Positions 8,360-16,487 of a DNA stretch of 33,273 nt are shown piece after piece. The position numbers were made by a program, and so were the translations under genes. The DNA comes from Fimbriiglobus sp. (GTDB taxonomy: Bacteria > Planctomycetota > Planctomycetia > Gemmatales > Gemmataceae). A model generated the notes under the pieces. It made no database searches. It was given only the letters and a program-made list of their open reading frames with translations, and was not told where the DNA came from. The DNA is taken from positions 1 to 33,273 of the forward strand of contig JANYHV010000013.1 in the NCBI GenBank assembly GCA_025362195.1, given 5' to 3'. How positions within the stretch are numbered: the first letter of the stretch is position 1; every line of letters starts with the position of its first letter.

Positions 8360-9562
8360 TTACGGGTCGGCCCGCTGGACCCGGGCGACGGTCAGGACCG
8401 GCACGTCGCCGTACTCCGACGTGTACCGGCGGGTGCCGAACAATTTCGTCTCGCCCTCGCGCCACTGGCTCAGGTCCACGCCCGGCCCGGCTTCGAGGTA
8501 CGCGACGACCCGGCTGGTGCCGCCCTTGCCCGTCGCGCGGAACGAGTACCGCGGCTCCCCGTCGCGCTGGAACCCGGTCGGCCGGATCGTGCCCGCCCCG
8601 GTCCACCCGGTCGCGTCCGACTTCGCCGCCGGGCGGTCGGTGCCGTCCCGGTCCCCGCGGACCGCCCCGGTGGCCGCCCCGCCGGCTTCCCGCGCCGCCG
8701 GCCGGCCGGCCGCCCGCTGCTTCTCGTAGACCGAGTGGACCCGTTCGTAGCACAGGTTGGCCAGGTCCACGTCGCCGCCGGGCTGGTTCATGTCGCTGGC
8801 GAGTTGCAGGTAGAGCCGCTCGGCCCGCTGGTACTCCTGGCGGTCGCTGGCCTGCTCGGCCTGGAGCCAGAGGGTGTGCTGCGGCCAGTCCGCCGGCTTG
8901 CCGCGGCCGGCCGTGGCGCTGGTGCCGACCGGCACCGCAAGGGTCGGGGCGCGGGCCGCGCCGGCCACGGGCGTCGATTCGGCGGCCGCCGGCGTGACCG
9001 CGCTCGGCGCGGGGGACTTCACCGTGTACGTCGCCGCCGCCTGGCCTTTGACGAACTGCACGGCCGCACGCGGCAGGTAGCGGCACTCGCCTTTGACCGG
9101 CTGAATCGGCGTCCACCCGGTCCGACCGGAGCCGTTCGGCTCGAACGAGTTGGTGCCGATGATCTGCACGAGGGTGCCGTCCGGCACCCGTTCTTTGCGG
9201 ACGTTCAACGGGGCCGTCAGGCCGGGCCGGCCCATCGCGACTTCGACATCCGGGTCGGCCTGGACGACGGCGTTGCGCGGCAGCGATTTCGGGTTGCCCC
9301 CGTCGATCTCGCTGAGCGCGAGGGTGCGGATCCACGACACCTGCCCGCGCGGCGGCTCGACCGCGAGCCACTGGTCGCCGACTTCGTGCAGGACGATGAC
9401 GAGTTCGCCGCGGGCCAGCGACCCGGTCTCTTCCATGTTTACGCCCGGACCTGTGCGCAAGCTGGCGTTGTCCGTGGCCACGGTCGCCAGGTACGGCGTC
9501 GCCTGGGCCAGACCGACGCCCGCCGCCGAGAGCCACACCAGACAGGTGAAGACGATGCGCAC
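8360..9562 (-). CDS. Exported SH3-domain protein
   Basis: A 400-residue protein. The GTG at 9562 is preferred because it follows a GGAG motif and begins a signal peptide (VRIVFTCLVWLSAAGVGLAQ, cleavage after Ala near residue 19). An upstream ATG at 9631 would add 23 residues with four arginines and two cysteines ahead of the signal. Residues ~23-85 form a bacterial SH3 domain (ASLRTGPGVN, QWLAVEPPRGQVSWI). A second SH3-like unit may lie at ~100-180 (PLNVRKERVPDGTLVQIIG, GWTPIQPV). An Ala/Pro-rich linker and a helical segment follow, with a C-terminal unit containing GETKLFGTRRY. Bacterial SH3 domains usually bind peptidoglycan or cell-surface ligands, so a periplasmic envelope role is inferred. 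Confidence 0.75.
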   Translation of the reverse strand: MRIVFTCLVWLSAAGVGLAQATPYLATVATDNASLRTGPGVNMEETGSLARGELVIVLHEVGDQWLAVEPPRGQVSWIRTLALSEIDGGNPKSLPRNAVVQADPDVEVAMGRPGLTAPLNVRKERVPDGTLVQIIGTNSFEPNGSGRTGWTPIQPVKGECRYLPRAAVQFVKGQAAATYTVKSPAPSAVTPAAAESTPVAGAARAPTLAVPVGTSATAGRGKPADWPQHTLWLQAEQASDRQEYQRAERLYLQLASDMNQPGGDVDLANLCYERVHSVYEKQRAAGRPAAREAGGAATGAVRGDRDGTDRPAAKSDATGWTGAGTIRPTGFQRDGEPRYSFRATGKGGTSRVVAYLEAGPGVDLSQWREGETKLFGTRRYTSEYGDVPVLTVARVQRADP

Positions 9563-9652
9563 GGCAAAACTCCGACGGACCGGGGACCGACAACAACCCC
9601 CCCGCATACCGTCGTCCGCCGCCCGCCGCAAGTTGAAGAAATCTCAGGCCAA

Positions 9653-9811
9653 CTACTTTAATCGCTTCGCTTCGACCTGCCTCCTCAACCGACGCATCTC
9701 GAGGACGCGCTTGAGTTCGGCCTCGTCCTTGCGAGCTTCGCGGAGTACTCTTTCCAGTCTGGCGGAGGTAATAGCGATAGCCTTACCCTGGTCAATCGTG
9801 GCTTCGCTCAC
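9653..9811 (-). CDS. Small coiled-coil protein (52 aa)
   Basis: A 52-codon frame with a strong ribosome-binding site (AAGGAAGG) five bases before its GTG. It starts 24 bases after the stop of the membrane sensor gene on the same strand, so they probably form an operon. The sequence is almost entirely charged helix (ARLERVLREARKDEAELKR, EMRRLRRQVEAKRLK), as in a short coiled coil with a basic tail. No family recognised. It may dimerise with the coiled-coil part of the upstream sensor, which is inference from adjacency and shared helical character. Confidence 0.6.
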   Translation of the reverse strand: MSEATIDQGKAIAITSARLERVLREARKDEAELKRVLEMRRLRRQVEAKRLK

Positions 9812-9835
9812 GTTACGCCTTCCTTTCGGAGCAGG

Positions 9836-10900
9836 TTACAGAGAGGTCAAGCCTCTGATAGCATGCTCCAGATCAATCCGCACTACGAACTCTCGGATAC
9901 GCGATTCGATCATCGCGCGGTCTTCCTCCCGGAAGTACCCGGCAACGTCGGTGTCGATCAACAGCGCGGCCCTTACCAAAACAATGCCTTCGGGACGACA
10001 GTCCGCCAGTGGATAGGCGACCATAGACCGGAGGTAATTCCGCTGCACGTCTCCGAAGTATTCGAACCCGGGCTCGCTCGCACAATCGGGGACGATTAGC
10101 GTCTGACCTTCGCGGACGCAGCGAACCGCGTGCGATGTGCCCGTCGGGGTGTCGAGCCGGAATCGTTCGGGGTGTGTTTGAGGCGAGGCGAACGGTTTGT
10201 GGCTTTTGGTCGCCAAGTCGAACGCGTCGCGCGGCGAGAGTCTGCCGTCCTCCTCGACGTACAAGCCGACCCGAAAGTTCTGTGCGATGCTCCCCCCCGT
10301 CGAGATGACCTCGATGCGGAAGAGGGCGGCGAGGGATTCTAGGATGATGCGGATCTGCTCCTCCGGGGCCAGACCCTCCCGCGCCTGCTGGACGGACGCT
10401 CGCGTCCCCGAGGCCTCTTCGACCGCCCTCCGCACACGTTGCACTTTGTGACTAACCGTCTCTCGCAAGTGAGTGAGCAGCCACTTCAACCGGGTCGCCT
10501 CGAAAGCCGCATCGTCCCGGTCCTGCGTCAAAGTCTCGACCTCGACCTCATACTCGGCGGCCTTCTTCTCCTTGGCCGACTTGTACTTCGAGTCGCCGAT
10601 GACGCCCGCGAGTTCCCAAAGCATGTACCCCACGACGGCCACGGCCGTCGTCGAGAGCCACGGCAGGTCAACCCCGTCGCCGGGTGCTGGCGGGCTGGTG
10701 CGACTCAGGATCGCAGACCCTCCGGCCACGGCACGGAACGCCGCGACGGCGATTTTCGCCACCACTTCCCGGTAATGCCTCTCGACCCACTGCCATCGAA
10801 ACGCGACGAGCAAACACGCCACGAAGCCGAGTAAAGCAACAACTCCGCTCGCGTAGCGAGTGATCGGCTCGGCGTTGTCGAGTCGGGATGACCAGGTCAT
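9836..10900 (-). CDS. Membrane-anchored GAF-like sensor protein
   Basis: A 354-residue protein. The ATG at 10900 follows AGGA by seven bases; a TTG immediately before it is less likely. Two hydrophobic spans are visible, near residues 15-35 (GVVALLGFVACLLVAF) and 78-100 (TTAVAVVGYMLWELAGVIG). A long charged coiled coil (~102-165, rich in Glu, Lys and Arg) leads to a C-terminal domain of about 170 residues with GAF-like character (QTLIVPDCASEP, RSMVAYPL, EGIVLVRAAL, FREEDRAMIESRIREFVV). No histidine kinase, GGDEF, HD or other output domain follows. GAF domains bind small ligands such as cyclic nucleotides or tetrapyrroles; the ligand here is unknown. Codon usage looks less GC-extreme than in neighbouring genes, which may indicate acquisition. 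Confidence 0.65.
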   Translation of the reverse strand: MTWSSRLDNAEPITRYASGVVALLGFVACLLVAFRWQWVERHYREVVAKIAVAAFRAVAGGSAILSRTSPPAPGDGVDLPWLSTTAVAVVGYMLWELAGVIGDSKYKSAKEKKAAEYEVEVETLTQDRDDAAFEATRLKWLLTHLRETVSHKVQRVRRAVEEASGTRASVQQAREGLAPEEQIRIILESLAALFRIEVISTGGSIAQNFRVGLYVEEDGRLSPRDAFDLATKSHKPFASPQTHPERFRLDTPTGTSHAVRCVREGQTLIVPDCASEPGFEYFGDVQRNYLRSMVAYPLADCRPEGIVLVRAALLIDTDVAGYFREEDRAMIESRIREFVVRIDLEHAIRGLTSL

Positions 10901-11068
10901 CAAGTTATCCTAGGAACGATTCGGCGTCCGATTGAGTGAAAATCTGACGCCGACAATCGGGTTCGCCGGATCGCGGCCACTCGAACTGCGATTTATCTGG
11001 GGCTGGGCGACGCCGGCCGTTCGTCGGACAATGCCAGCACACGCACCCTGCTTTCGGAGCCGACTGCC

Positions 11069-11755
11069 ATGCCCGCTGCGACCTTTGCCGAACTCACCAA
11101 GATGCTCGACCACTCCCTGTTGCAACCCACCCTGACCGACGCCGAGATGGAGGCGGGGTTGATCCTGGCCCGCGAGTACGACGTCGCGTCGGTCTGCATC
11201 AAGCCCTACGCCGTGCGGCTGGCGGCAAAAATGCTCGCCGGCTCGACCGTCCAGGCGAGCACGACCATCGGCTTCCCGCACGGCGGACACGTCACCAAGA
11301 TCAAGGTCGCCGAGAGCGAGATCGCCCTGGCCGACGGGGCGACGGAACTCGACATGGTCGTCAACATCGGCAAGGTCCTGTCGGGCGAGTGGAACGCCGT
11401 GGCCAGCGACATCGCCGCCGTCGTGGCGGTGGCGCACGCCGCCGGGGCGAAGGTGAAGGTGATCTTCGAGAACGCCTACCTGAAGGACGCGCACAAGATC
11501 GAGTTGTGCAAGATTTGCGGCGAAGTCCGGGCCGACTGGGTCAAGACCTCGACCGGGTACGCCGAGTCCGGGGCGACCACCGACGACTTGAAGCTGATGC
11601 GCCTGCACGCCCCGGCCCACGTCCAGGTCAAGGCGGCCGGCGGGGTGCGGACGTACGAGCGGCTGCTGGAAGTGCGGGCCATCGGCGTGAGCCGGGTCGG
11701 GGCGACGGCGACGAAGGTCATCCTCGACGAGGCGCGGGCCAAAATGGGGCTGTGA
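11069..11755 (+). CDS. deoC: Deoxyribose-phosphate aldolase
   Basis: A 228-residue TIM-barrel enzyme of usual bacterial length. It catalyses reversible cleavage of 2-deoxy-D-ribose 5-phosphate into glyceraldehyde 3-phosphate and acetaldehyde in deoxynucleoside breakdown. Recognisable motifs are LDHSLLQPTLT near the N-terminus, ELDMVVNIG with the catalytic Asp (residue 95), WVKTSTGY with the Schiff-base lysine (K159), and VKAAGGVR with the second active-site lysine (K188). The ATG at 11069 fits the family start. The gene stands alone, with no other deo genes beside it, and it ends two bases from the stop of the convergent ATP-grasp gene. Confidence 0.95.
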   Translation: MPAATFAELTKMLDHSLLQPTLTDAEMEAGLILAREYDVASVCIKPYAVRLAAKMLAGSTVQASTTIGFPHGGHVTKIKVAESEIALADGATELDMVVNIGKVLSGEWNAVASDIAAVVAVAHAAGAKVKVIFENAYLKDAHKIELCKICGEVRADWVKTSTGYAESGATTDDLKLMRLHAPAHVQVKAAGGVRTYERLLEVRAIGVSRVGATATKVILDEARAKMGL

Positions 11756-11756
11756 C

Positions 11757-12746
11757 TCACGCGAACCGCGTGACGGTGCCGTCGGGCGTGAACCGGACAC
11801 TGCCGGCGTTCCACCGGACCCGCACGTCCGCCGCGCCGCCGCACACGTCCCAAAGCTTGGCCATGAGGTTGTCGTCGGTCATCGCCCGCAGGCCGACGTA
11901 GGATGTCGTCAGCCGCGGGTTGATCTCGATGGCGAAGTCGCCGCTGCCGTCGGCGGCGGTCCCGAGGATCAAGTCCACGCCGACGTACCCGGCTAACCCC
12001 GGCACCGCGTCGATGGCCCGCCGGGCGAGCTTGACCGCCCGCAGCGTCAGGCCGTCGGGCATAGGAATTTCGCCACCCAGGTAGGTGAAGCGGCCGTCGT
12101 CCGAAAGGTGCTGGAAGCCCGGCAGCAGCGGCACGACGCAGTTCGGCCCGACGAGGAACGACACGCTCACGGCCACGCCGGGCACGTAGGGCTGGGTGAG
12201 CAGCTTGGACGCCGGCATGCCGTCGAGTTGGCCGGCCCGCCGCAACGCTTCCCATTCAGTGCGCGTGTCGATCCGCCGAACGGCGACCGACCCGGCCCCG
12301 TTGCGGTGCTTGACGACGAAGGGGAAGTCGAGCTGGTCGCCGTCGAAAGAGAGCACGACCGGCGTCGGCACGCCCGCCCCGTGCCAGAAGTCGGGGAGGT
12401 ATTCTTTGTCGCCCGCGATGTTCGTCGCCGACTCGGACGTGTTGAGGATTCGCTTCGCCCCGGCCTCCACGGCCCAGTACAGTCGCTGATTGAGCAGGCG
12501 GTCGGTCTCCGGCGCAATCACCAGGGTCGCGTCGGACTGCACGACGAGCCGGGCGAAGGTGTCGTGCTCCGCCGTCGGCCGGACGCCGGTCATCGTCGTC
12601 ACGGTCACCCCGGGGATGCGCTCGAAGTCGGCGATGCAGGCGGAGCGCATGGCGTTGCCCTCGCGCCAAAGCGAGTGGGCCGGGTCGGACGGCTCCCGGC
12701 CCAGCCCCAGTGCCGTGCAATACTCGTAGACGAAAACAATGCCCAT
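11757..12746 (-). CDS. ATP-grasp ligase, MfnD-like
   Basis: A 329-residue ATP-grasp protein. The ATG at 12746 begins MGIVFVYEYCTALG, similar to the N-terminus of tyramine-glutamate ligase (MfnD, methanofuran synthesis); an extension to 12783 is possible but would overlap the next gene's start. Residues ~140-310 show ATP-grasp features: FPFVVKHRNGAGSVAVRR (nucleotide-binding strand and loop), GYVGVDLILG, and FAIEINPRLTTSYVGL with metal-binding Glu and Asn. Planctomycetes possess tetrahydromethanopterin/methanofuran-type C1 enzymes, so a role in making such a cofactor is plausible but inferred; no other C1 gene lies in the window. The gene is divergent from the DUF1801 gene with only 37 bases between starts. 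Confidence 0.75.
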   Translation of the reverse strand: MGIVFVYEYCTALGLGREPSDPAHSLWREGNAMRSACIADFERIPGVTVTTMTGVRPTAEHDTFARLVVQSDATLVIAPETDRLLNQRLYWAVEAGAKRILNTSESATNIAGDKEYLPDFWHGAGVPTPVVLSFDGDQLDFPFVVKHRNGAGSVAVRRIDTRTEWEALRRAGQLDGMPASKLLTQPYVPGVAVSVSFLVGPNCVVPLLPGFQHLSDDGRFTYLGGEIPMPDGLTLRAVKLARRAIDAVPGLAGYVGVDLILGTAADGSGDFAIEINPRLTTSYVGLRAMTDDNLMAKLWDVCGGAADVRVRWNAGSVRFTPDGTVTRFA

Positions 12747-12783
12747 GCCGCTAATGTAGGCGACACAGTCGCGGAGAGAAATC

Positions 12784-13677
12784 ATGTCTGAGAATGTCAA
12801 GAAACCGGGGTCCGAGGGCGCGTCGGGTCCGCGCAAGCCACGCAAACCTGCGCCCGCTCCGAGGCTCACCGACCCGCCGCTCGTCGGCTCGGCGGACTGG
12901 CGCGAGGAGACCCTGGCCCGCGTCCGGGTGCTGATCCTGGAGGCCGACCCCGAGATGACCGAGGAGCGGAAGTGGAAGAAGCCGTCGAACGGGATGGCGG
13001 GGGTGCCGGTCTGGTCGCACGGCGGGATCGTCTGCACGGGGGAAGCGTACGCGAAAGTCGTCAAGCTCACGTTCGCCCGCGGGGCGACCATCCCGGACCC
13101 GTCGCGCCTCTTCAATTCCGGCCTGGAGGGCAACACGCGACGGGCGATCGACATCCCGGAAGGAACGAACATCGACGCGGGCGCGTTCAAGGCGCTCGTG
13201 CTCGCCGCGGTCGCCCAGAACGGCCCGCCGGCGGCGAAGACCAAGCCGGTGAAACTCCTGTCCGGCGGCAATCCGCAAATTGCGAAGGCCGACGGCGACG
13301 CCCCGGTGCAAGCGTACATCGCCGCGATGCCGGGCTGGAAGGGCGATGTCGGGCGCTGGCTCGACGCGCTCGTCGAGCGGACCGTGCCCGACGTGCGCAA
13401 GGCCGTGAAGTGGAATTCGCCCTTCTACGGCGTTGAAGGCAAGGGCTACTTCCTCGGCTTCCACTGCCTCACGAAGTGCGTCAAGGTGGCGTTCTTCCGC
13501 GGCACGTCCCTGCAACCGCCCCTGCCCGGCGAGTCCAAGCAAAAGGAAGTCCGCTACCTCGACGTCCGCGAACACGACCACATCGACGAGGCGCAACTGG
13601 CGGCGTGGGTGAAGCAGGCCGCCACATTGCCCGGCTGGCTGTACGGACTGCCCGACGGGAAACGGACAATCAGTTAG
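12784..13677 (+). CDS. Tandem DUF1801 protein
   Basis: A 297-residue soluble protein containing two DUF1801 (YdhG-like) units. The first (residues ~38-140) includes KWKKPSNGMAGVPVWSHGG and KVVKLTFARGA. The second (~178-292) includes VRKAVKWNSPFYGVEGKGYF and CVKVAFFRG. The N-terminus is a Pro/Lys-rich flexible segment. A GGAGAG ribosome-binding site precedes the ATG. DUF1801 proteins adopt a small alpha/beta fold and have no settled biochemical role. Carrying two diverged copies in one chain suggests an internal pseudo-dimer. The stop codon lies inside the last codons of the convergent transposase remnant, so the 3' boundary was probably set by an insertion. Confidence 0.8.
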   Translation: MSENVKKPGSEGASGPRKPRKPAPAPRLTDPPLVGSADWREETLARVRVLILEADPEMTEERKWKKPSNGMAGVPVWSHGGIVCTGEAYAKVVKLTFARGATIPDPSRLFNSGLEGNTRRAIDIPEGTNIDAGAFKALVLAAVAQNGPPAAKTKPVKLLSGGNPQIAKADGDAPVQAYIAAMPGWKGDVGRWLDALVERTVPDVRKAVKWNSPFYGVEGKGYFLGFHCLTKCVKVAFFRGTSLQPPLPGESKQKEVRYLDVREHDHIDEAQLAAWVKQAATLPGWLYGLPDGKRTIS

Positions 13678-14456
13678 GAGTATTCGTCGCCTTCGAACTG
13701 CGCCGGGGCGACGTACCCCAGCGCGCTGTGCCGACGCTCGCGGTTGTCGAACGCTTCGATGGACTCGAAGAGACTCGCCTTCGCTTCTGCTCGCGGCGCG
13801 TACTTTTCGTGGTGCCTCGACATCGACTTCGAGCTGGCGAAGAACGACTCCATCGGCGCGTTGTCCCAGCCGTTGCCGCGACGGCTCGTACTCCACACGA
13901 TTCGCTCCTCCTCCGACCGCCGCCGGTCGTGCTCGCTCGCGGACTGGCTCCCACGATCCGAGTGGGCCACCAGACCCGAAGACCTCCCGGGGCGACGACC
14001 CAGGGCCATGTCCAGGGAATCGACCACCCGCCGGCTGGTCATCGCCGCCGCCATACTCCACCCGACCACCCGCCGGCTGAACAGGTCCACCACGACCGCC
14101 AGGTCCAGCCACCCGTCACGGGTCGGGACGTCCGTCACGTCCGCGACCCACGACGCGTTCGGCTCGGCCGGGTCGAACTCCCGGTCCGGGACGTTCTCGG
14201 CCACCGGGTGCGGGTGGTTCGAGTCCGTCGTCCGGTGGAACTTCCGCTCCCCGGTCAGCTCGTCGCGCCGGGCGGCCGGGCCGGCCGACCGCGACGGCTT
14301 GGCCCGGCGGGTGCCCTTGACCGGGGGAAGGTGATCGGCCACCCTCTTGCGGGATCGGCGGCAAGGCGTGCCTGACGGAAGAGGCCCTCTGCCCGCGATC
14401 ACCGACGAAGTCGTCCCGACCCTCCTGCTGGCGGCGACGCGGCCCACCGGGCACAA
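13674..14456 (-). pseudogene. IS3-family transposase (orfB) remnant
   Basis: The C-terminal two thirds of an IS3/IS150-type transposase. The integrase core is clear: WVADVTDVPTRDGWLDLAVV, DLFSRRVVGW, HSDRGSQSASEH, DNAPMESFFAS and RRHSALGYVAPAQFE, so all three DDE acidic residues are present. The N-terminal helix-turn-helix and the partner orfA are missing. Upstream of about residue 35 the frame no longer resembles the family, and there is no credible start. Several motif positions are altered (for example SEEERIVWSTSRRGNGWD). The stop overlaps that of the convergent DUF1801 gene by four bases, and no terminal inverted repeat is visible beyond it. Probably inactive. Confidence 0.8.
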
Positions 14457-14790
14457 GCGGCACTCCTCCGCCCGCCGACTCTGCCCGAGTGGAGCGCCAC
14501 CATCCGGCCCGACGTGCCGGGAGATTCGACCACCGCTGATGGGTTAAACGCCGTGGCGGCGGCGGCCCTGACTGCCGGCAGGCAGGTGGGCGATGGAGGG
14601 TGCAACAGACGCCGGAGGTGGAGGCCGCGGCGTACAACCTGGTGCGACTGAGAAAGCTGGCCCCGGCCGCGTGAGGTCGAGGGGCGGGTCGATTCCCGGT
14701 GGCCGGGCCGAGGCCCTGGCGGCCGGGACTCGAAAACGTCGCGTGGGCGGTCCGATTGTGAAGGCACACCCGCGTTGTTCAACACACTCC
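14457..14790. other. Transposon debris between IS3 remnant and cysK
   Basis: No intact gene. The stretch contains the plus-strand transposase tail at 14600-14674 and a 10-base palindrome CTGCCGGCAG just before it. The rest shows no motif. Downstream of the cysK stop no T-rich terminator is visible. Confidence 0.5.
14600..14674 (+). pseudogene. C-terminal fragment of a second transposase
   Basis: Twenty-four codons ending in TGA encode VQQTPEVEAAAYNLVRLRK and a short Ala/Pro tail. The AAAYNLVRLRKL ending is typical of the last helix of DDE transposases of IS4/IS1182-like groups, but nothing upstream in any plus frame continues the enzyme. It is on the opposite strand to the IS3 remnant, so at least two different elements have decayed here. 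Confidence 0.45.
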
Positions 14791-15810
14791 CTAATCTTGC
14801 GGGTAGAGCGCGGTGGACAGGTAGCGTTCGCCGAGGTCGGGGAGGACGACGACGAACGTCTTCCCGGCGTGCTCCGGCCGCGCGGCCAGGGTCAGCGTGG
14901 CCGCCGCCGCCGCGCCGCAACTGATGCCGACCAGCATCCCCTCGTCCCGGGCCAACCGGCGGGCCATCTCGAAGGCCTCGTCGTCGGTCACTTGCACGAC
15001 CTCGTCGACGAGCGTGTACCCGCCGTCCTTGGCCCGCTTCAGCCCGTCCAGGAGCACGCCCGGGACGAAGCCCGCGCCGATGCCCTGGATCTTGTGCTTG
15101 CCCGGCTTGACCTCGTTGGCCGGCACCCCGTCGCGGATGTGCTGGGTGAGCACCGGGCTGGTGACCGGCTCGACGGCGACGCACTTGATCCCCGGCTTGC
15201 GGGCCTTGAACACCTCGCCGCACCCGACGATCGTCCCCCCGGTGCCGACGCCGCTGACGAAGTAGTCGAACTCCCCGCCGGTACACTTCCAAATTTCTTC
15301 GGCCGTGGTCGTGCGGTGGATCTCCGGGTTGGACGGGTTCTTGAACTGTTGCGGCATGAACGACTTCGGCTCGCCGCCGAACTCGCGGAAGAGTTCCTCG
15401 GACCGCGCGACGGCCCCGTTCATGCCCCGCTCGGCCGCCGTCAGGTGCAGTTCCGCCCCGAAGGCCTTGAGCAGCCGGCGGCGCTCCAGGGACATGCTCT
15501 CGGGCATCGTGATAATGAGCCGGTAGCCCTTGGCGGCGCAGGCGAAGGCGAGGCCGATGCCGGTGTTCCCGGAGGTCGCCTCGATGATGACCGTGTCCTT
15601 GGTGATCTTGCCCGCCGCCTCGCCGGCCTCGATCATGGCGACGCCGATGCGGTCCTTGACGGACCAGAGGGGGTTGAAGTTCTCGAGCTTGGCGATGACG
15701 GTCGCCTTCAACCCCTGGGTGACGCGGCGGAGCTTGATCAGCGGGGTGCCGCCGATGGTTTCGGTGATGTTGTCGTAAATCTTCGGGCGAATCTGCGACG
15801 TTTCGGGCAT
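14791..15810 (-). CDS. cysK: Cysteine synthase A (O-acetylserine sulfhydrylase)
   Basis: A 339-residue PLP enzyme that makes L-cysteine from O-acetylserine and sulfide in the cytoplasm. It shows the family's diagnostic segments: [11 protein letters not shown] with the PLP Schiff-base lysine (K52), the substrate loop [13 protein letters not shown], the PLP-phosphate loop [11 protein letters not shown], and [10 protein letters not shown] near the C-terminus. The length is slightly above the usual 310-325. The ATG at 15810 starts the conserved [20 protein letters not shown] region; upstream in-frame starts at up to 15876 only add a basic tail. It stands alone, without cysE or sulfate-reduction genes. 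A cystathionine beta-synthase-like activity cannot be excluded from sequence, but the motif set favours CysK. Confidence 0.93.
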   Translation of the reverse strand: MPETSQIRPKIYDNITETIGGTPLIKLRRVTQGLKATVIAKLENFNPLWSVKDRIGVAMIEAGEAAGKITKDTVIIEATSGNTGIGLAFACAAKGYRLIITMPESMSLERRRLLKAFGAELHLTAAERGMNGAVARSEELFREFGGEPKSFMPQQFKNPSNPEIHRTTTAEEIWKCTGGEFDYFVSGVGTGGTIVGCGEVFKARKPGIKCVAVEPVTSPVLTQHIRDGVPANEVKPGKHKIQGIGAGFVPGVLLDGLKRAKDGGYTLVDEVVQVTDDEAFEMARRLARDEGMLVGISCGAAAAATLTLAARPEHAGKTFVVVLPDLGERYLSTALYPQD

Positions 15811-15951
15811 GACACGACTCACGGGGAGTGTAGGGAGAACGGGAATCCTCACCAAAATGATACGCGACATCGACAATCCGCAAAGCGCGAATCGCCGGTC
15901 GCCGATTGCGTCCGCGTGAACCTCGGGTAAACTGAGGCCGTCGTTGACCGG

Positions 15952-16039
15952 GGAAGGGTGGCGGAGTGGTCTAACGCGTCAGTCTTGAAAACTGAAGTGG
16001 GGCTTGCCCCCACCGAGGGTTCGAATCCCTCCCCTTCCG
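15952..16039 (+). tRNA. tRNA-Ser (anticodon UGA)
   Basis: An 88-base type II tRNA. The acceptor stem GGAAGGG (15952-15958) pairs with CCCTTCC (16032-16038), followed by discriminator G at 16039. The anticodon arm TCAGT-CTTGAAA-ACTGA carries UGA. A long variable arm (GTGGGGCTTGCCCCCAC) and a T-arm GAGGG-TTCGAAT-CCCTC complete it. CCA is not encoded. It reads serine UCA codons. Its 3' part is repeated at 18324-18381. Confidence 0.97.
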
Positions 16040-16069
16040 CTTTCGGTCCGCTACGAAAGGATTTGTTTC
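16040..16069 (+). terminator. Hairpin after tRNA-Ser
   Basis: CTTTCG (16040-16045) pairs with CGAAAG (16054-16059) around an 8-base loop, followed by the T-rich run GATTTGTTTCT. It sits directly behind the tRNA and is the likely transcription end. The second, damaged tRNA copy retains the left arm, but its right arm has diverged. Confidence 0.6.
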
Positions 16070-16158
16070 TCACGCGAGTCTGGACTCGACCGCCGCACCC
16101 GGGGAGGAGGCGGGTCACGCGCGAGTCGCCGGACTGACCGACGGCCAAGTGGGCCGGG

Positions 16159-16393
16159 GTGTGGTACGACTTCGACGAGTTCCAGCGGATCGTCGTCGCG
16201 CGGCGGAAGGACAACGAGCCGTTCAAAAACGAGCGGGCGTTGCTCGCGCTGTCCGGGACGCGGTGTACGCGTGGTGATCGTCTGGACCGCAGACCCGGCC
16301 CTGGCGGGGTGCTACCTGCTCGGGCCGATGCCGGAGGACTGGTAATTCTACGCCAGCTGGTGTAAGTGTACCTTTGAGGTTGCCGCGAACTGA
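16159..16393 (+). pseudogene. Broken small gene, family unknown
   Basis: Two plus-strand frames read as one protein if a frameshift near 16263 is allowed: first WYDFDEFQRIVVARRKDNEP followed by FKNERALLALSGTR, then VVIVWTADPALAGCYLLGPM followed by PEDW. A TAA then interrupts at 16343-16345, and the same frame goes on as FYASWCKCTFEVAAN to a TGA at 16391-16393. The amino-acid composition is protein-like on both sides of each lesion, so I read this as a decayed gene of about 75 codons. I do not recognise the family. It lies between the tRNA-Ser and the three-gene cassette. Confidence 0.45.
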
Positions 16394-16487
16394 GAAGCCC
16401 TGTATCTCGTCAACTTCACATAGGTCAGTCGCGCGCGTGCCTCGGCCGTGTTCTTGTCACGAATTCTGATCGCACGGGACTAGCCAG
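16394..16487. other. Leader of the three-gene cassette
   Basis: A relatively A/T-rich 94-base stretch between the broken gene and the cassette. It must hold the cassette promoter if the genes are expressed independently. No convincing -35/-10 pair is seen, and there is no strong ribosome-binding site before the first gene. Confidence 0.35.

Noticed and set aside
11757-12746. Assignment as carbamoyl-phosphate synthase or biotin carboxylase
   Set aside because: Only one ATP-grasp unit is present, the length is about 330 residues, and the N-terminus resembles MfnD-type ligases.
15849-16226. Minus-strand frame containing [20 protein letters not shown]
   Set aside because: This is the translated antisense of tRNA-Ser, a well-known false protein; the same string appears over the tRNA pseudogene at 18313-18386.
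16343-16345. Programmed recoding at the in-frame stop of the broken gene
   Set aside because: The codon is TAA, a frameshift also exists upstream, and no recoding structure is visible; decay is simpler.
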